Source: Colletotrichum lupini (taxonomy: Eukaryota; Ascomycota; Sordariomycetes; Glomerellales; Glomerellaceae). Taken from it: a DNA stretch of 64,000 bases. The notes beneath the pieces are model-generated. The model did not search any database. It was not told where the DNA came from and worked only from the letters and a program-made list of their open reading frames with translations. Position numbers and translations under genes: made by a program. This document shows positions 11,501 to 23,011 of the stretch, one piece after another. Positions within the stretch are counted from its first letter, which is position 1, and every line of letters begins with the position of its first letter. Location of the stretch: NCBI RefSeq assembly GCF_023278565.1, contig NC_064676.1:4836001-4900000 (forward strand), read 5' to 3'.

Positions 11501-12279
11501 CTTGAAGCCACTGGCGCCAGCCCTGGAGAAATGGCGTTCGACTCTGATGGTTTCGCCGTACAGATCGGGTTGGTAGGCGTCAATGCCCTGGTTCTTGATC
11601 CTCACAATGATGACAGAATTGTCCCTCCCTTCCTTGATGAAGCTCTTGAGACTTCCGCCTCTGTTGGTGGAGCTAGCCTTGCCACCAAGACACAAGGTTA
11701 GGGCTGTGAGGACTGCACTCTTGCCACTTCCATTCTCGCCGACGATGAAATTGATCAGGGGACCGAGCTCGACAAAGAGGCGCTCGTGGCACATGAAGTT
11801 GATGCACTCGACACTCTCAATAATGCCGTTCTCGGCAGCATGGTTGTCGCCGATGCGCTGCGGCCGGCTTTTGATTTTCTGCGTAGCACGTTGATCGTCT
11901 TGATCCTCGTACTGCAAGTGCCTGAAACCATCGTCCCGGGCGATTTCGTATTGGGTTCGGGGAGGCGATTCACGGCCGGCTCGTCCGTCTTCCTCTTCTT
12001 CGTCCGCACCGTCTTCGCTTCCGGAGCTTGGGGATTCATCCCTTGGGGGTACCGACTTGGTCGGCTGAGCAGTGTTTGATAGTCGAACCCGCTTTGACTG
12101 CAGAATTCCAGAAGTGTCAGTTGATCTCATAGGTAATATTCTGAACTCACATTCTTGGAGAAACCTACGGGTGCGTCCTGAGCGAGGTTGGACCTTTTTT
12201 GCCGCACCTCAACCAGCTCCTCCTCCTCGTCTCCGCTGCCTGCTTCCGAGACGGCGTGGGATCTCTTAGCGGGGGCCAT
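8547..12279 (-). CDS. SMC6: SMC6, structural maintenance of chromosomes subunit of the Smc5/6 complex
   Basis: ATPase core of the Smc5/6 complex, acting in homologous recombination repair and replication-fork stability in the nucleus. Exons are 12151-12279, 8828-12097, 8652-8752 and 8547-8580 (introns 53, 75 and 71 nt), giving 1177 aa. The first exon encodes an acidic, basic-patched N terminus beginning MAPAKRSHAV. Using the downstream ATG at 12130 would place the start inside a well-formed intron (GTGAGT...CTGCAG with a CTGAC branch site). Walker A GENGSGKS is near residue 163, long coiled coils flank a hinge, the signature LSGGEKSF is near the C terminus, and Walker B reads CLDEFDVFMD. The last two small exons supply RQYIMITPNAIEGRA and the usual RLTDPR ending. 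Confidence 0.95.
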
Positions 12280-13073
12280 GACGAGTAGCCCAGAAGATGC
12301 GCCTGCGTTGAGATTTTGCGACGTCGGGCAGTAGAAATTCAGTGCGCCTATCGCACTTGGTGTTAACAAAGGTGGACGCAGATTTTGGGGACCTGTCGTT
12401 GGATAACTTGGGCTGTAGCCTTCCAGATTGAATGACCACGAAAGCTTCGTGCGACGCGTCGGATGACGGAACGCGACTGTGTGGTTATCCGCGGTGGGGG
12501 CTGAGGTAAGGTAAGGTAAGTTAACCTGGAAGGTATGTCTGCCTGCACCTTCCATTAATCGAGCACTTAACGCGTACAGTGCTCCGGGCAGACATTTATC
12601 AAAGTCACTGTGCTAAGGCACCTGAGGGTAAGGTAGGTGACCGGGGCTTTGGTGGGGCGCTCTTCTGAGCGACTACGACTCTCTTTGCCGTAGGCAGGTG
12701 TTCCAGCACCAATAGTCTTGAAGGTCTGGGATGCAGTTACCATCGAAAGAGCTCTATCAGATAGATAGATCGAGGTGAACAATACAGGCAAGGCAAGCCT
12801 GCACACTCCAGACTAAGGGCCTACTTATGTGCAATTACGAATTTAATGCGAAGGTCCTCAAGAATTCTTGAGCATTTTTCGAAATCGCTTGGCTTCCATT
12901 GAAAGAAGTCATCCAACCTCCACTCAAAATACCAGCCCTGCCTGCGACTGAGTAAATCACGAGCTAAACCCCACGGCTCTGCCACAACAGAACAACAGTA
13001 ACAACAATTTTTTCCGCTCTCTGCGCGTTTACAACTTCATCTGGCCAGCCAAGGTATCTCGAAGCTATTTGTC
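12280..13073. promoter_or_regulatory. Divergent promoter region between SMC6 and the Ecd/SGT1 gene
   Basis: A 794-bp head-to-head spacer. It contains a GGTAAGG array at 12505-12520 that reads as CCTTACC on the SMC6 sense strand about 230 bp upstream of its ATG. A second copy lies near 12629. No gene is visible. Confidence 0.5.
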
Positions 13074-14985
13074 ATGGCTGATCCACAACGAGGAGCTGGA
13101 GAAGCAGGGGGCCGCCACGAACAGAATGCTCCCGACCTGCGAGAAAATTGCGTCGAGTATAGCATTTTTCTTGTTGACGCCAACGCCTCAAATGATCCCC
13201 TGAAGCAACTTTCCAGACTCGACGATCTACGAAAAACTGCTCTGCAACTTGCAAACTCCCTGACCGCAGACTATATTTGGCAAAAGGGCCTCTTCACTCT
13301 CGATGTGGTTACAGAGCAAGGTTCGTCCCCCCCCCCCCCCCCCCCCCAGAATGATTCAATCTTTTGATTTAAGTGCTAAGACTCCGACAGGCAACTCGTT
13401 TCTCCGAGGAATCACTGACTACGGAGATTCGATCGAGGACGAATGGCTGATTGTCTATATCCTCAGAGAGTTTTCCAAAGTTCAACCCACTGCATGGATC
13501 CGTGTCTATGACGCTGATGGGGAGTTTCTCCTCATAGAGGCAGCCAACGTTCTTCCCAAATGGCTGAGTCCTGAGACAGACCAGAACCGTGTTTGGATTA
13601 ACAATGGCCGTCTACGAATCATCCCTCACACAACCGAAGACGGCACTAAAACCCGGCTGTTGGCATTATCGGACGCTTTGCGCGTTATAAAATCCACCTC
13701 CGACTCTCTCTTGCACTCAGAGTTCATAGAGGCTGAGGCTTTCTATCGCCTTGAAAAGTACCCTGGCCATATTCACAAGTCCATACACCACTCGCTCGTG
13801 ACAATTCCTCGAAGACTTGTCCATGTCCTACGCCAAACTCCCAAGGCTGTTGCACCAGCTGTGGAGTCCTTCTACCTCCGCGATGCGCTAGATCTGAACA
13901 CTCTTCTGTCCAGCAAGAAAAGTCATACTTTTCCCCCGGTCGATCTTGTCACGGTGAGCGTCAAATTTACCAGGGTGTTGTTCGCCCAACTCAGATCGCA
14001 AAGGTTCGAGCCGCCTGCCCCTTGGGCTGGTATTATTCAACGAGTCAAGGGGGTCGAGCACACACATTTGGAGATGGGCATGAAACTCACATGTGGATTC
14101 GAAATAATGCTCAACAATGTTGACAAGGCCGATAGTCGTGAAGCCAGGGCGGCTAGTATTATTGTACAGGACCTTGAGGAGGATGGAGATTCAGTGCTCC
14201 CTACAGACGAACAAATCCGCAGCTGGAGGGACGCCGGTCGCGATGATGACGAGTCCTGGATGGACATCAACTACGAAGACTTTGAAAGAGAGCTTTCAGG
14301 ACGCCAAGGCGGGACAGAATCTCAACCGAACCCGAGCTTTGGAGATGCCACAACACAAGCAGACCTGCGCAAAATCGTCTCCCGGTTCGAGGCCTTTCTC
14401 AACGATGAGAATGCAGGACTAGACGGTGCCGAGATCGATGAAATGGACATTGATGACGACGACGACGACGGATCCGAGGGCATGGAGACAGACGAAGATG
14501 ACGAAGACGAAGACAAGGCGGTCAGCTTTGACGAAGCGGAATTTTCTCGCATGATGAGAGAAATGATGGGACTAGCACCCATAGAGCTCGACGTTCATGA
14601 TGTTCCAAGCAAATCGCCTGCGGCAAGAGAGAATACTAAAGCTATTGGGAGAGACGAGGAACCTGACGGCGATGACCTTCGGAAGCTTACCGCTGAGTTG
14701 GAAGCTGAGCTCAATGAACACGGTGCTCTAAAGTTGGACCAACCTCGAGACAGAGCCCTAACTCAGAAAGGGAAGCGGAAAGGCAGTGGGCCTGAATCAA
14801 GCAATGATGATGAAGAGGCAGACGGCGAAGTTGACATTGACTACAATCTAGCCAAGAACCTCCTCGAAAGCTTCAAGGGTCAGGGTGGTATGCCGGGTCC
14901 GGCTGGAAACATTCTAGGCATGATGGGACTTCAGCTTCCGCGAGACGAGGACGACGATGCCGGGGAAGGCAAGAAGAAGCGATGA
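13074..14985 (+). CDS. Ecdysoneless/SGT1 family protein
   Basis: Member of the Ecd/hSGT1 family (suppressor of GCR2). Relatives in other eukaryotes act in transcription activation, pre-mRNA splicing (Prp8 maturation in flies) and cell-cycle progression. Exons are 13074-13320 and 13391-14985, giving 613 aa. The 70-nt intron starts GTTCGT, contains a 21-C tract and ends GACAG. Splicing joins E-Q-G-N-S-F-L-R in frame. Family landmarks are DNASNDPLKQL-type text near the N terminus, GITDYGDSIEDEWLIVYIL, and RVYDADGEFLLIEAANVLPKW. The C-terminal third is very acidic (DDDDDDG, DEDDEDEDK) and ends with a basic KKKR. The gene converges on the APH-like gene with 175 bp between stop codons. The symbol is left empty because SGT1 is also used for an unrelated chaperone. 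Confidence 0.9.
13327..13347. repeat. C21 tract inside the SGT1-family intron
   Basis: Twenty-one consecutive cytosines begin six bases after the 5' splice site. They are followed by AG at 13348-13349, which could act as a decoy acceptor. The true acceptor that keeps the frame is at 13389-13390. Confidence 0.9.
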
Positions 14986-15160
14986 AGAAGACAAACGTCC
15001 AAGATCTTGTAGGTCATTAATCAGTCTTTATTGAAACGACGAATGCATCTTCCTCCAGGAAGCAACCGTACGCCAGGCTCTAGACGTGTCTTTCCCGAAG
15101 TATGTTCTAAGAATGTTCGTTCATCATAAGCATCACCTTTCGATACACGACCATCTTCTA

Positions 15161-16918
15161 CTAGTCGGACGATTCCCCGCTCTTCGACCGTTTATTGGCC
15201 GGGCTTGATTCGCCACTTGGTCTTCTTCCCCTCCGTGTGCCGGCGTCATCAAGAGCATCAAGCTGCGACAGGATAGTGTTCAACCTCTTTCGTGCCTCCA
15301 GCTCGCGTCCGCTGATGTCCTTTTGCGGGCGGAAGTATGTTCTCGCAATGTGCGTGATTGTATGGTAGCAGTCGTACAGCAGCAGGCGGACGTGAGCTCT
15401 CTCCTTGTCCTCAATCAGATCCGAGGAAAACATTGAGATGATGGTGTGTCGAGTGTTTGAGGACCAGTTGAATCCCGCAAGAAAATCACCACTAGGCTCA
15501 CGACCGATATTGAGAGCAAAAAGTGGATCTCCAAAGACGAAGTTGCTCCAATCCTTCATGCCAGCCATGACGATGCCATCGTCGTGTTGGAGAGTCAGTG
15601 ACGCGTTGTCGTCTCCGGAATCCGAGCCGTTATCATACTCATCGCCAACCTCGCTACTTGCGTCACTACCGCGGCGGTCTGTGTGTTGAAATCTTCCCTG
15701 CGGTCTGCACTCGACCAGAGATGCGTCGTCTCCGGAGCCTCGTTTTCTGAACACAAGGGTGTTGACATCTTTGCCGACGTCAACAGCCACCAGCCGGGGT
15801 GTTTTGATTCCATCCAGCACATGCTCGAAACGCTTGAACTGCCGTCGAATGGCACTGTAACCCAACATTACTTGCATATCCTCCCCGTCACGAAGCACTG
15901 CCTCTAACATTGAGTGGAAGGCCACAGTCCAGGAATGGACGCCTTTTGATTCCATCAATCTCGCGGCTACATCTCGCCTCGTAGACTTCGTGGAGTCTGT
16001 AGCTGGTGATGGCGCACATGGAGGTAGAACAGCAAATGCAGGTCCGAATCGTCCAGTGGGTGACACTTGCTCACAAAGCTGCCGATATAATTGACCAGTT
16101 TGAAAATCAACTGTTCTCCGTTCGGCCGATGAGAGTGGTGGACTGAGTTCGGAGATGGGGGTGCCTAGTGTTGGCTTGACGAGATTGTATTCGAGGCCCA
16201 GCTCGTTCGTGGCGGCCGTATGTGATATGAGGGTTGGAACCAAAGCCCGCAGTTCTTGTACCGCGACATCAGAACAATTCGTGGTCCCACTCTCGTAAGT
16301 GGCAATGGGAGAGGTTGACCAAGGCGAGCCTTCTGTTTCCGTAACTTTCTCATGGAGAAGAGGCGTCTCGACAGTTTTGCCAGCAAGCCATCTTAATACG
16401 GCAGCCTCCGAGACGACGGAGGCTCGTTCGGATCGCAGCAGCTTTACCATAGGCGGCGGGGGAACGACGAGAACCAAGCTCGCTCCGGTGGAGACTTTGA
16501 CTCCATAGACGCGTTGACAATGGACCGATGGCATCACCTGAACTTGTTGGACGGTGGCCTGGGGTACCAAACGGCTTATAACGGTCTGTATGGGCTTTGC
16601 CGGAGGAGGCGGCGCACACATGGACGTCGTTGACACTGTATTGTGATACAGGTTCTGCCCTATGGAAGGTCGATGCGTGACGGGCGGGATGCTGCAGGTT
16701 TGCGAAACGCTCTGGCAGGCGAATGGTATGCAAGGTGAAGTCGAGGTGTGAGTGCGGTGACACCGACCAGGAGCCATGTGGTAGGGGTTGGGCGAAGGAG
16801 CTAGATATAGCGAGTGCTCTACGGCTTCCCAGACGAAGGTGTGGGGGTTTGCAAGGTCGTGTTGCGGCGTAATCTGGACACACGGAGTGGTCCGGCCGGG
16901 GACTTTGGACGTTTTCAT
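15161..16918 (-). CDS. Aminoglycoside-phosphotransferase-like (kinase-fold) protein, uncharacterised
   Basis: An uninterrupted 585-codon frame. I recognise the fold by partial landmarks rather than by a named orthologue. An N-lobe-like stretch is GASLVLVVPPPPMVKLLRSE then AAVLRWLAG (nucleotide-binding strand and helix). In place of the APH catalytic loop is RLVAVDVGKDVNTLVF. A metal-binding-like motif GMKDWSNFVFGDPLFA resembles the APH DWE...GDP signature. About 70 acidic, low-complexity residues are inserted between the last two motifs, and the tail is basic and serine-rich. The first ~99 residues look unlike a folded domain, so the internal ATG at 16621 (MCAPPPP, giving 486 aa) may be the real start. 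The substrate is unknown, and it may be a pseudokinase. Confidence 0.6.
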   Translation of the reverse strand: MKTSKVPGRTTPCVQITPQHDLANPHTFVWEAVEHSLYLAPSPNPYHMAPGRCHRTHTSTSPCIPFACQSVSQTCSIPPVTHRPSIGQNLYHNTVSTTSMCAPPPPAKPIQTVISRLVPQATVQQVQVMPSVHCQRVYGVKVSTGASLVLVVPPPPMVKLLRSERASVVSEAAVLRWLAGKTVETPLLHEKVTETEGSPWSTSPIATYESGTTNCSDVAVQELRALVPTLISHTAATNELGLEYNLVKPTLGTPISELSPPLSSAERRTVDFQTGQLYRQLCEQVSPTGRFGPAFAVLPPCAPSPATDSTKSTRRDVAARLMESKGVHSWTVAFHSMLEAVLRDGEDMQVMLGYSAIRRQFKRFEHVLDGIKTPRLVAVDVGKDVNTLVFRKRGSGDDASLVECRPQGRFQHTDRRGSDASSEVGDEYDNGSDSGDDNASLTLQHDDGIVMAGMKDWSNFVFGDPLFALNIGREPSGDFLAGFNWSSNTRHTIISMFSSDLIEDKERAHVRLLLYDCYHTITHIARTYFRPQKDISGRELEARKRLNTILSQLDALDDAGTRRGRRPSGESSPANKRSKSGESSD

Positions 16919-19900
16919 GCCAACAAGGGCAACACCAAGAGATCACTCCAATAGAAACGGGGTGTCTAGCGAGGCGGATTCGAAAGATGAGCCGGCAAGT
17001 GAGGTTTACGGGGACTATTCGCTCATGTCATCCGGGCCGGATGGTGAGGAGGAGGAGGATGATGCTGATGACGGTAGGGCACTAGGTATGCGCATGAAAT
17101 CACGGAAAGATGAGTCGACCATAAGCGAAAGGATGTTCGGCGATGAGCAGGGCAGAGGTTGAGGGTGTTTGAGAGCCCAGGGGTGTGAAGGTCTGAGTGG
17201 AAAGGCCAAAGCCAACGATGGAGTGAGTGAAGCTGGTCCACACACAAATCCTTGTTTCGCAAGAAAAGACGGCAACCGTCCGAACAGAGGTCGGGGCAGC
17301 ACCTGTTTGAGCCAGCATAAGTGTCTTCGTACGCCTCAAAGTTGAAGATAAGACAGGTGAGAGAAACAGGGTAAGCTAAGCTATGCAGTTGCATTGCAGC
17401 GGTCGAGGCGAGAAGCGAGACATGATGGGCGGGCGGCGCAAAAACCAGGCTCAAGGACATGAGCTTGATGAGGTAGCCAAGCAATGAGGATGACCTTGAG
17501 CTGTTCCAGGACAAGCGAGATCGGTCGAGAACAAGCCAACACACGAGACGAACTAATGAGAAGGCGCAACAGGCGAGAGAGCAAGAGGTTGACAGACTAA
17601 GGCGCGATGGCTCGGTGGTGACGGGCGAGGCGTCGTACAAGGAGCAACACTGGCTGAGTGGGTGGGAAGGGGGAAATGCGCTCAATGGGCGTGTGAGAAA
17701 TAAGCGAGAGAGACAACACTAAACAGCGACAACGTATAAGCAACGTATAAGCCGTCTGCTAACAACCTACCTTTCGCTTATAAGTTACGTTGGCCATGAG
17801 GTGCGCAGGGAGGGAACAAGCGCGCAAGACCCATGGACCTCCATGAGCGTTTGTAGGTGTGGGTGTGAGAGACTGACACGCAAGTGTGCACATACACATA
17901 CAGCAGACAGACGGAAAGAAAGAGGGAGGGGGGGAACCAAAAAAAGCGACTGAAGAATTGTGAATGGATCTTACGGACATAGGCCGAGAAGAGAGATGAG
18001 GTACCGGAGTGCAGATGAAAAATATGTCGGTAAAGGAGAAGACAGGCAGGGGCCAGAGAGGGGCTCTACAACGCAGGATGCCAACAACATACGAAGGAAT
18101 GTGCCACTTGGGGTCAAGTCAAGCGAGGTTGCAGATGAACGTCTTTTACTTCCCATAAGAGAAAGAGGATAAGTGTCGAGTCTGGACTGATCGTGCGGTT
18201 GACGATCTCCACAAGCGCATAGCTTACCTACAGGCTACCTGACCTCACCTCATGCAGGCACTGGCAAGTAAGGTAGATATTCCTGCAATAAGTTCAAGGG
18301 GGAGGGAGCAGAGTGTGCGAGCCAGGAGCATAGGTACAAGCTTATCATTTTTTCGCGGTGTGGGAAGAAAGAAGGGATTAAGATATAGGTAGTCTGCGAT
18401 CTGGGGAGGTGAGGTTGGTGAAGAAGTGGAATGAATGGAGGAAATCTATTCGCAGGGTTCTCATGATGGGAGGGGGGCTACGAGGTTGACAGGGAGCCCC
18501 CAGCGAGACTCTGCATCGTCAAGCGAGCCGGGAATTTGTTGATTGGATGCGATTAAGCGAAACTGGTGGGTCTCGGATCCCCGCCCGCAGCGTCGGGGCG
18601 GCCACCACCCACTCTCCCACTCTTTTCTCATCTCATCTCACTGTTCCATTCTCACAGCAAGGTGCCTTAGCTCGACAACAGTGGACGGATACAGATCCAT
18701 GCCAACGGATAAACAAACACCTCAAGATCCAAGGGCAGGCAAAGTATTTTAAGATGAGATGGGAGCTTTGATACCCCGGATTGTCGTCAAATGCCAAGTC
18801 GCTTCGCAGTGTACGGATTCGGTAGCTATGTTCAAGTTGGGGATCTTCAGTTGGCCGTCGCCTTTTCCCGCCATGAGGTATGTCGAATGCACGCCACGAG
18901 CCATTGAAACATCTGCCATGTTGACTTTCTCGCACAAACGCCGCGCACGTTGAACTGTAAAGTTCTCCAGATACAATGCCTGCCTCGACGCTCACGCAAG
19001 TTGTCGGAAATGCAAGCCCAAGATCCAGCCCACCAGCGCAGGAACTTTTGCTAGCGTCAAGCCGACTTGGTGAAGCATGCTGCTGCAAGTCATACTTGAA
19101 CTACTGTCTTCTTACTCTCTGGTTTCTGTCGCCATTACATCTCACACCTCAATGCCAAGGTAGAATGTTCTAACGGGACCACCGAATCACATACCTCCTG
19201 GCCGGTCAGGTAGTCGCATTGTGCGGATGGCATACACCTCGCAGAAAGGGAAGTATTGAAGGCACTTAGTAAGCCAAGGTAATCTAGGAACCCAAAGCTC
19301 TGTAGGTACCTTTCCGGTAAGGTAGTTACCGGCTGAGGTACGCATCCCATCTAGCAGTAGGTAAGGTAAAAGATGGGCGATCTAGAAGTTCTGCATCAAC
19401 CATTTCAAATCCCCCCTCATCCAGCCAGACGGAGTCCACTTGCAAAAGGACTACGCCGCAGAGGCCTGATATTTGCATGCACCGGGTCTGCAATGATGGC
19501 CAATGTTGAGTTTCCGGATCGACCGCCGACCCCAAGCTCCAACATACTAGCCCCCCCCCTGCCAGCTGATATAATGTGGTGGAAGCGGCCAAGGGACGGA
19601 TCTGGGTCCCAAATAGAAGTTTGGAACGTTCCATATGCTGGAGACTCGTCAAATTTATACAGATAAGGCTTAGCGCCGTCATGCTTGCAGATGCGCACTC
19701 TCCACACGGCTTACACCTCGCTCCACCCTGAGCGCTCGGCTTTCAGCTGCTACTTTTCCACCAACACAACACCTACGTGACCGCATTTGCCCCCATGTTT
19801 GCATGGATTTCCCCATATCCCATATCACGTTGCAGAGATATCTGGCCATCATGGTACTTGGTAGAGCCCGGGTCGTTCATTGCTGCTCCTCCTCCCACGA

Positions 19901-20531
19901 TTAACTTCCCACAAGAAACAGCGTCGGGTTCCCATTAAATTGCCGTCATGAAGCCCTGAGATGACGAACACTCATAGCAGCTCAGTCCGCATAAAATCTG
20001 TGCTAGAGAACACTCCAGTATGTATGGTAAAATCCGGGCTCGACCATTGTCGCAGGCTATTTGGGGTTTGCGCGTCACGTACATAAGGCCAGCAGCCTTC
20101 ACCAAAGCTACCCAACCAACACTAATCGAAACGCCAGACCTCGGGCCGCCGGCTCTGAACATCTTCGAGGGACGAGTGGCCATACTGAAGGAGAATACAC
20201 AAGTCGCACAGTATAACGTTGGGTCTCTATGAAATAACCCTCTCAATGTATTGAAGGGGGCGTATCGGCTTCTTTGCTATGCAATGTCGTCAGAAGGAGC
20301 CAAAAGTGAGCCAAAAGCCCACCAATGTCAAATGATATTGTCATGCAGTGGGGACGGTGCTTGTCAAGGTGCAAGTGAGTGAATCATGCCTTTTATCAAC
20401 TCTCATCATCTGGTATTCGCAAGACCAATTGGCTATTTCGCTTGGGGTTTCACGAATGCTATACGGTAAGTGCTCCCGTCGCTTAGACGATGGGTGATCC
20501 CAAGTGTATCCTTGACGACCTCATGCACTAC
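16919..20531. other. 3.6 kb interval without a supported gene
   Basis: Short open frames overlap on both strands around 17000-17700 and 18500-19700, but none shows a family motif or a convincing exon chain. At 17015-17160 both strands are open with biased composition (acidic on plus, serine-rich on minus), so a small gene or 5' exon cannot be excluded. GGTAAGG/GGTAGG words occur near 18270, 19318 and 19360. Confidence 0.5.
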
Positions 20532-21794
20532 TCATGCTGCCTTATTTCCACCTTCCTTTGGTGCCGGGCGATTTGCCTGTGCTCCAGGAGACGCCTTGTA
20601 CAGTTCGTTGACGTTGAGCTTCTTTAAATCCTCCCAGTCACTGCGCTCAATAACACTCATACCGCAGAAACTCTACGGACCAGTCAGTTTGATGCTCGCT
20701 AGCTCTATCCTACTAGTCATCCCTTACCTGGAAAACATCGACAAGTATGACTTTGTCGGCATTAGTGAGATCGACTTTGTGCCGCGGGCTGACGACGCTG
20801 GCGATTTGCTTAATGAGCGTGTCGCGATCAAGTGAGTTGTTGCTGCGTATGGAAGGTCTGATGGCATACTGCCAAATATGTCAGCCTGAATCACCCAGTC
20901 AAAATTTGCCATGAGTGAACGTACTGTGCAGGCCGGCTTCTCAGTCCGAGCATCACTCTCTCCTTCGACCTTCTCTGCGTCGCCTTCTGCAGCCTGAGCT
21001 GTCTCATCTACGAGATCGAGATGCGCGGCCAGAGCCTTTCTAGCGACTCGCACCACGCCGTTCTCAGATGCCTTATCCATAGAGGTGACCGGCGTCAGCC
21101 GGTTGATATACTTTGTCTTCCTCTCCTTGAGATCAGTGCAGACGCTGGCGTCTATGCACATCTTACGGCAGAGCTCCACGGGGTCGATGGGATCCCTTGT
21201 CTTCATGAAGAAGACACACTCGATCCCAGCCTTGATGGCCTTGAACGTACGCTTGGTCTTGCCCTTGTTGACTTCGCTGATACCATCGAGCTCCTTCTTT
21301 ATGGACGCTTCAATGTCCTCGTCTTCCTCGTCTGATTCAACTTCTTCCCCGGGGGGAACGATGCCGTAGAGTATCTTTGCGTACTGAGGCGTAGTCGTAT
21401 GAGTGAGCGCAAATGCGAAATGATGGCAGAATCAACAAACCTCGTCACATAGTATGCTGAATTCGCTAATGGACTTTCCGTCCATGCCTCTGGCAAATGT
21501 GACCCAGATACCCTTGTCGCCAACCCCGAGGGCGACGCCCTTGTCCTGAAGACTGGCGACCTTCGCCTTGTGTTGCGGCGTCTGCCATTTGCCGGAGCCT
21601 TGCCCACCCTACTTTCTCATCAGCCATGAACTTATACTGAAGAATAGTATGTCTTCTCATAAGATTGTTCAGGCAGGGTCGGGAGGAATTAACTGCGTAG
21701 TGCAATGTACAGAAATCAGATGAAAACCTACCTTGCTTCTCTTAGCGGGATGGCCACCGCCGCCACCCGACTGTTTCCTCTTCCCATCTGTCAT
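20532..21794 (-). CDS. TAN1: tRNA acetyltransferase cofactor TAN1 (THUMP domain)
   Basis: THUMP-domain RNA-binding partner of the Kre33/NAT10 acetyltransferase, needed for ac4C at position 12 of tRNA-Ser and tRNA-Leu. Five exons, 21732-21794, 21441-21608, 20925-21383, 20728-20868 and 20532-20672, give 323 aa, and each junction keeps the frame. The N terminus is a basic, glycine-rich nuclear-signal-like stretch (KRKQSGGGGGHPAKRSK). Family blocks are KGIWVTFARG, a lysine-rich linker, then the THUMP core with YAIRPSIRSNN, HKVDLTNADKVILVDVFQ and FCGMSV. The last exon ends RPAPKEGGNKAA. The C-terminal half is only legible after splicing two introns (20869-20924, 20673-20727). Confidence 0.9.
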
Positions 21795-23011
21795 TTTGTA
21801 GGAGCTTCGCGAGCTGCAGCTCTGAAATCTTCTGGGATGCTGCGCCGAAGCCCTTGTGGGCTGTGAGTATGGAAATTGTGCCTTGTGGGATTGCTGAGAG
21901 AGAATGGAAGCTTGGTGTGCTGCACTGAAGATAGCTAGAAGAGGTAAAAAGTCCACACCGCCCAAAGGCAAGAAATCAGACGAGCTGGACCCGCTATACT
22001 TTCTGCGTCTTATTGCAGCCTGAGGGTCACTTCCCAACAACCAGCCATCGTCAACAGCCATCAGTTCGATGGTGCTTAATCGAAGCTTCTCAATTGACAT
22101 CGTAGGGCTTGTTTCTAAACGGGTCGAATATGAAAGCTCTATCGTTGAAGCGATTGGCCTTCAACGATGCCAATTTGCGTTCTGAGAATTAGAACCTGAC
22201 AAACAAAACACGATTCGGTTACGATTTCTAGACCTTGATCCCACGATTCTTTAAGTCAAGTCTTATGCAAGGGAACGTCAGCTGATGTTATCAATTGCAT
22301 GAATTGAATGTGCCGGATCTCATGCTGGACGACTTGCCGGGAAGTCAAAGTCCAGCTGCGTGGAACTATGGCAATTGAATATTTATCTAGTTGCTTAAAC
22401 TTCAGCTTGCCTCCTTGTGGGTACTAGAGACACAGCGGAGGGAGAAAGACGATGCGCCTGTCATTTAGTTGCTAGGTACAGCTCAATTCCACTTGACGAG
22501 ACAGGTCAAAATATCAATGAAGACACAGAACTGCCATAATTCTGCGCAACCTTGGAGCGCTGACTGAAAACGCACTTATGCCAAGGTATTCCTCTCATGT
22601 AATATATGCCGCGGTCGTCTTCAAACTACTCTCCGATACAAAGAGCCTTCTTTCACATTTTCCTTTTGGTTATTGTGAATACTTGAGCCATGACACGGCT
22701 GGGGCCTGTTGATGGCTTGAAAGACAAAGACCGTGTGCTAAAGTGTACGAGTGTGTCTATTGTCCGCAAGTCATCACTCGGTAGGCCGTCGTCTCATATC
22801 AATAATATCCGGTGCAGGAGAATAATGAAATACCGATCTAGTTCATATGTAATCTAGCCGTAGTCGTCTGACTACGTTTTACCAACCAATAACCTAAAGC
22901 CAAGGATAACCACAGAAGCAACCAATTACGTCTAGCCATGCGCCAGAAAACCATTTCCTGCGCCGAGGGAATCAAACCATCTTCCATGAAAAAAGAATTG
23001 CTGTCGTCTCT
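21795..23011. other. Intergenic region TAN1/PDC
   Basis: About 1.2 kb holding the TAN1 promoter and the PDC 3' UTR. The only notable structure is a perfect inverted repeat at 22141-22168. I see no gene. Confidence 0.6.
22141..22168. repeat. Perfect 10-bp inverted repeat with 8-nt loop
   Basis: ATCGTTGAAG, loop CGATTGGC, CTTCAACGAT. It lies about 350 bp upstream of the TAN1 start, and the loop contains ATTGG, the reverse complement of a CCAAT box. Confidence 0.85.

Noticed and set aside
12098..12130. SMC6 start at the ATG at 12130 (MRSTDTSG)
   Set aside because: This ATG lies inside a 53-nt intron with consensus donor, branch site and acceptor. Splicing joins an upstream exon starting MAPAKRSHAV in frame.
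16788..17302. Acidic plus-strand frame and serine-rich minus-strand frame over the same DNA
   Set aside because: The two frames mirror each other in composition, there is no family motif, and no splice site connects either to a neighbouring gene. Left unresolved rather than called.
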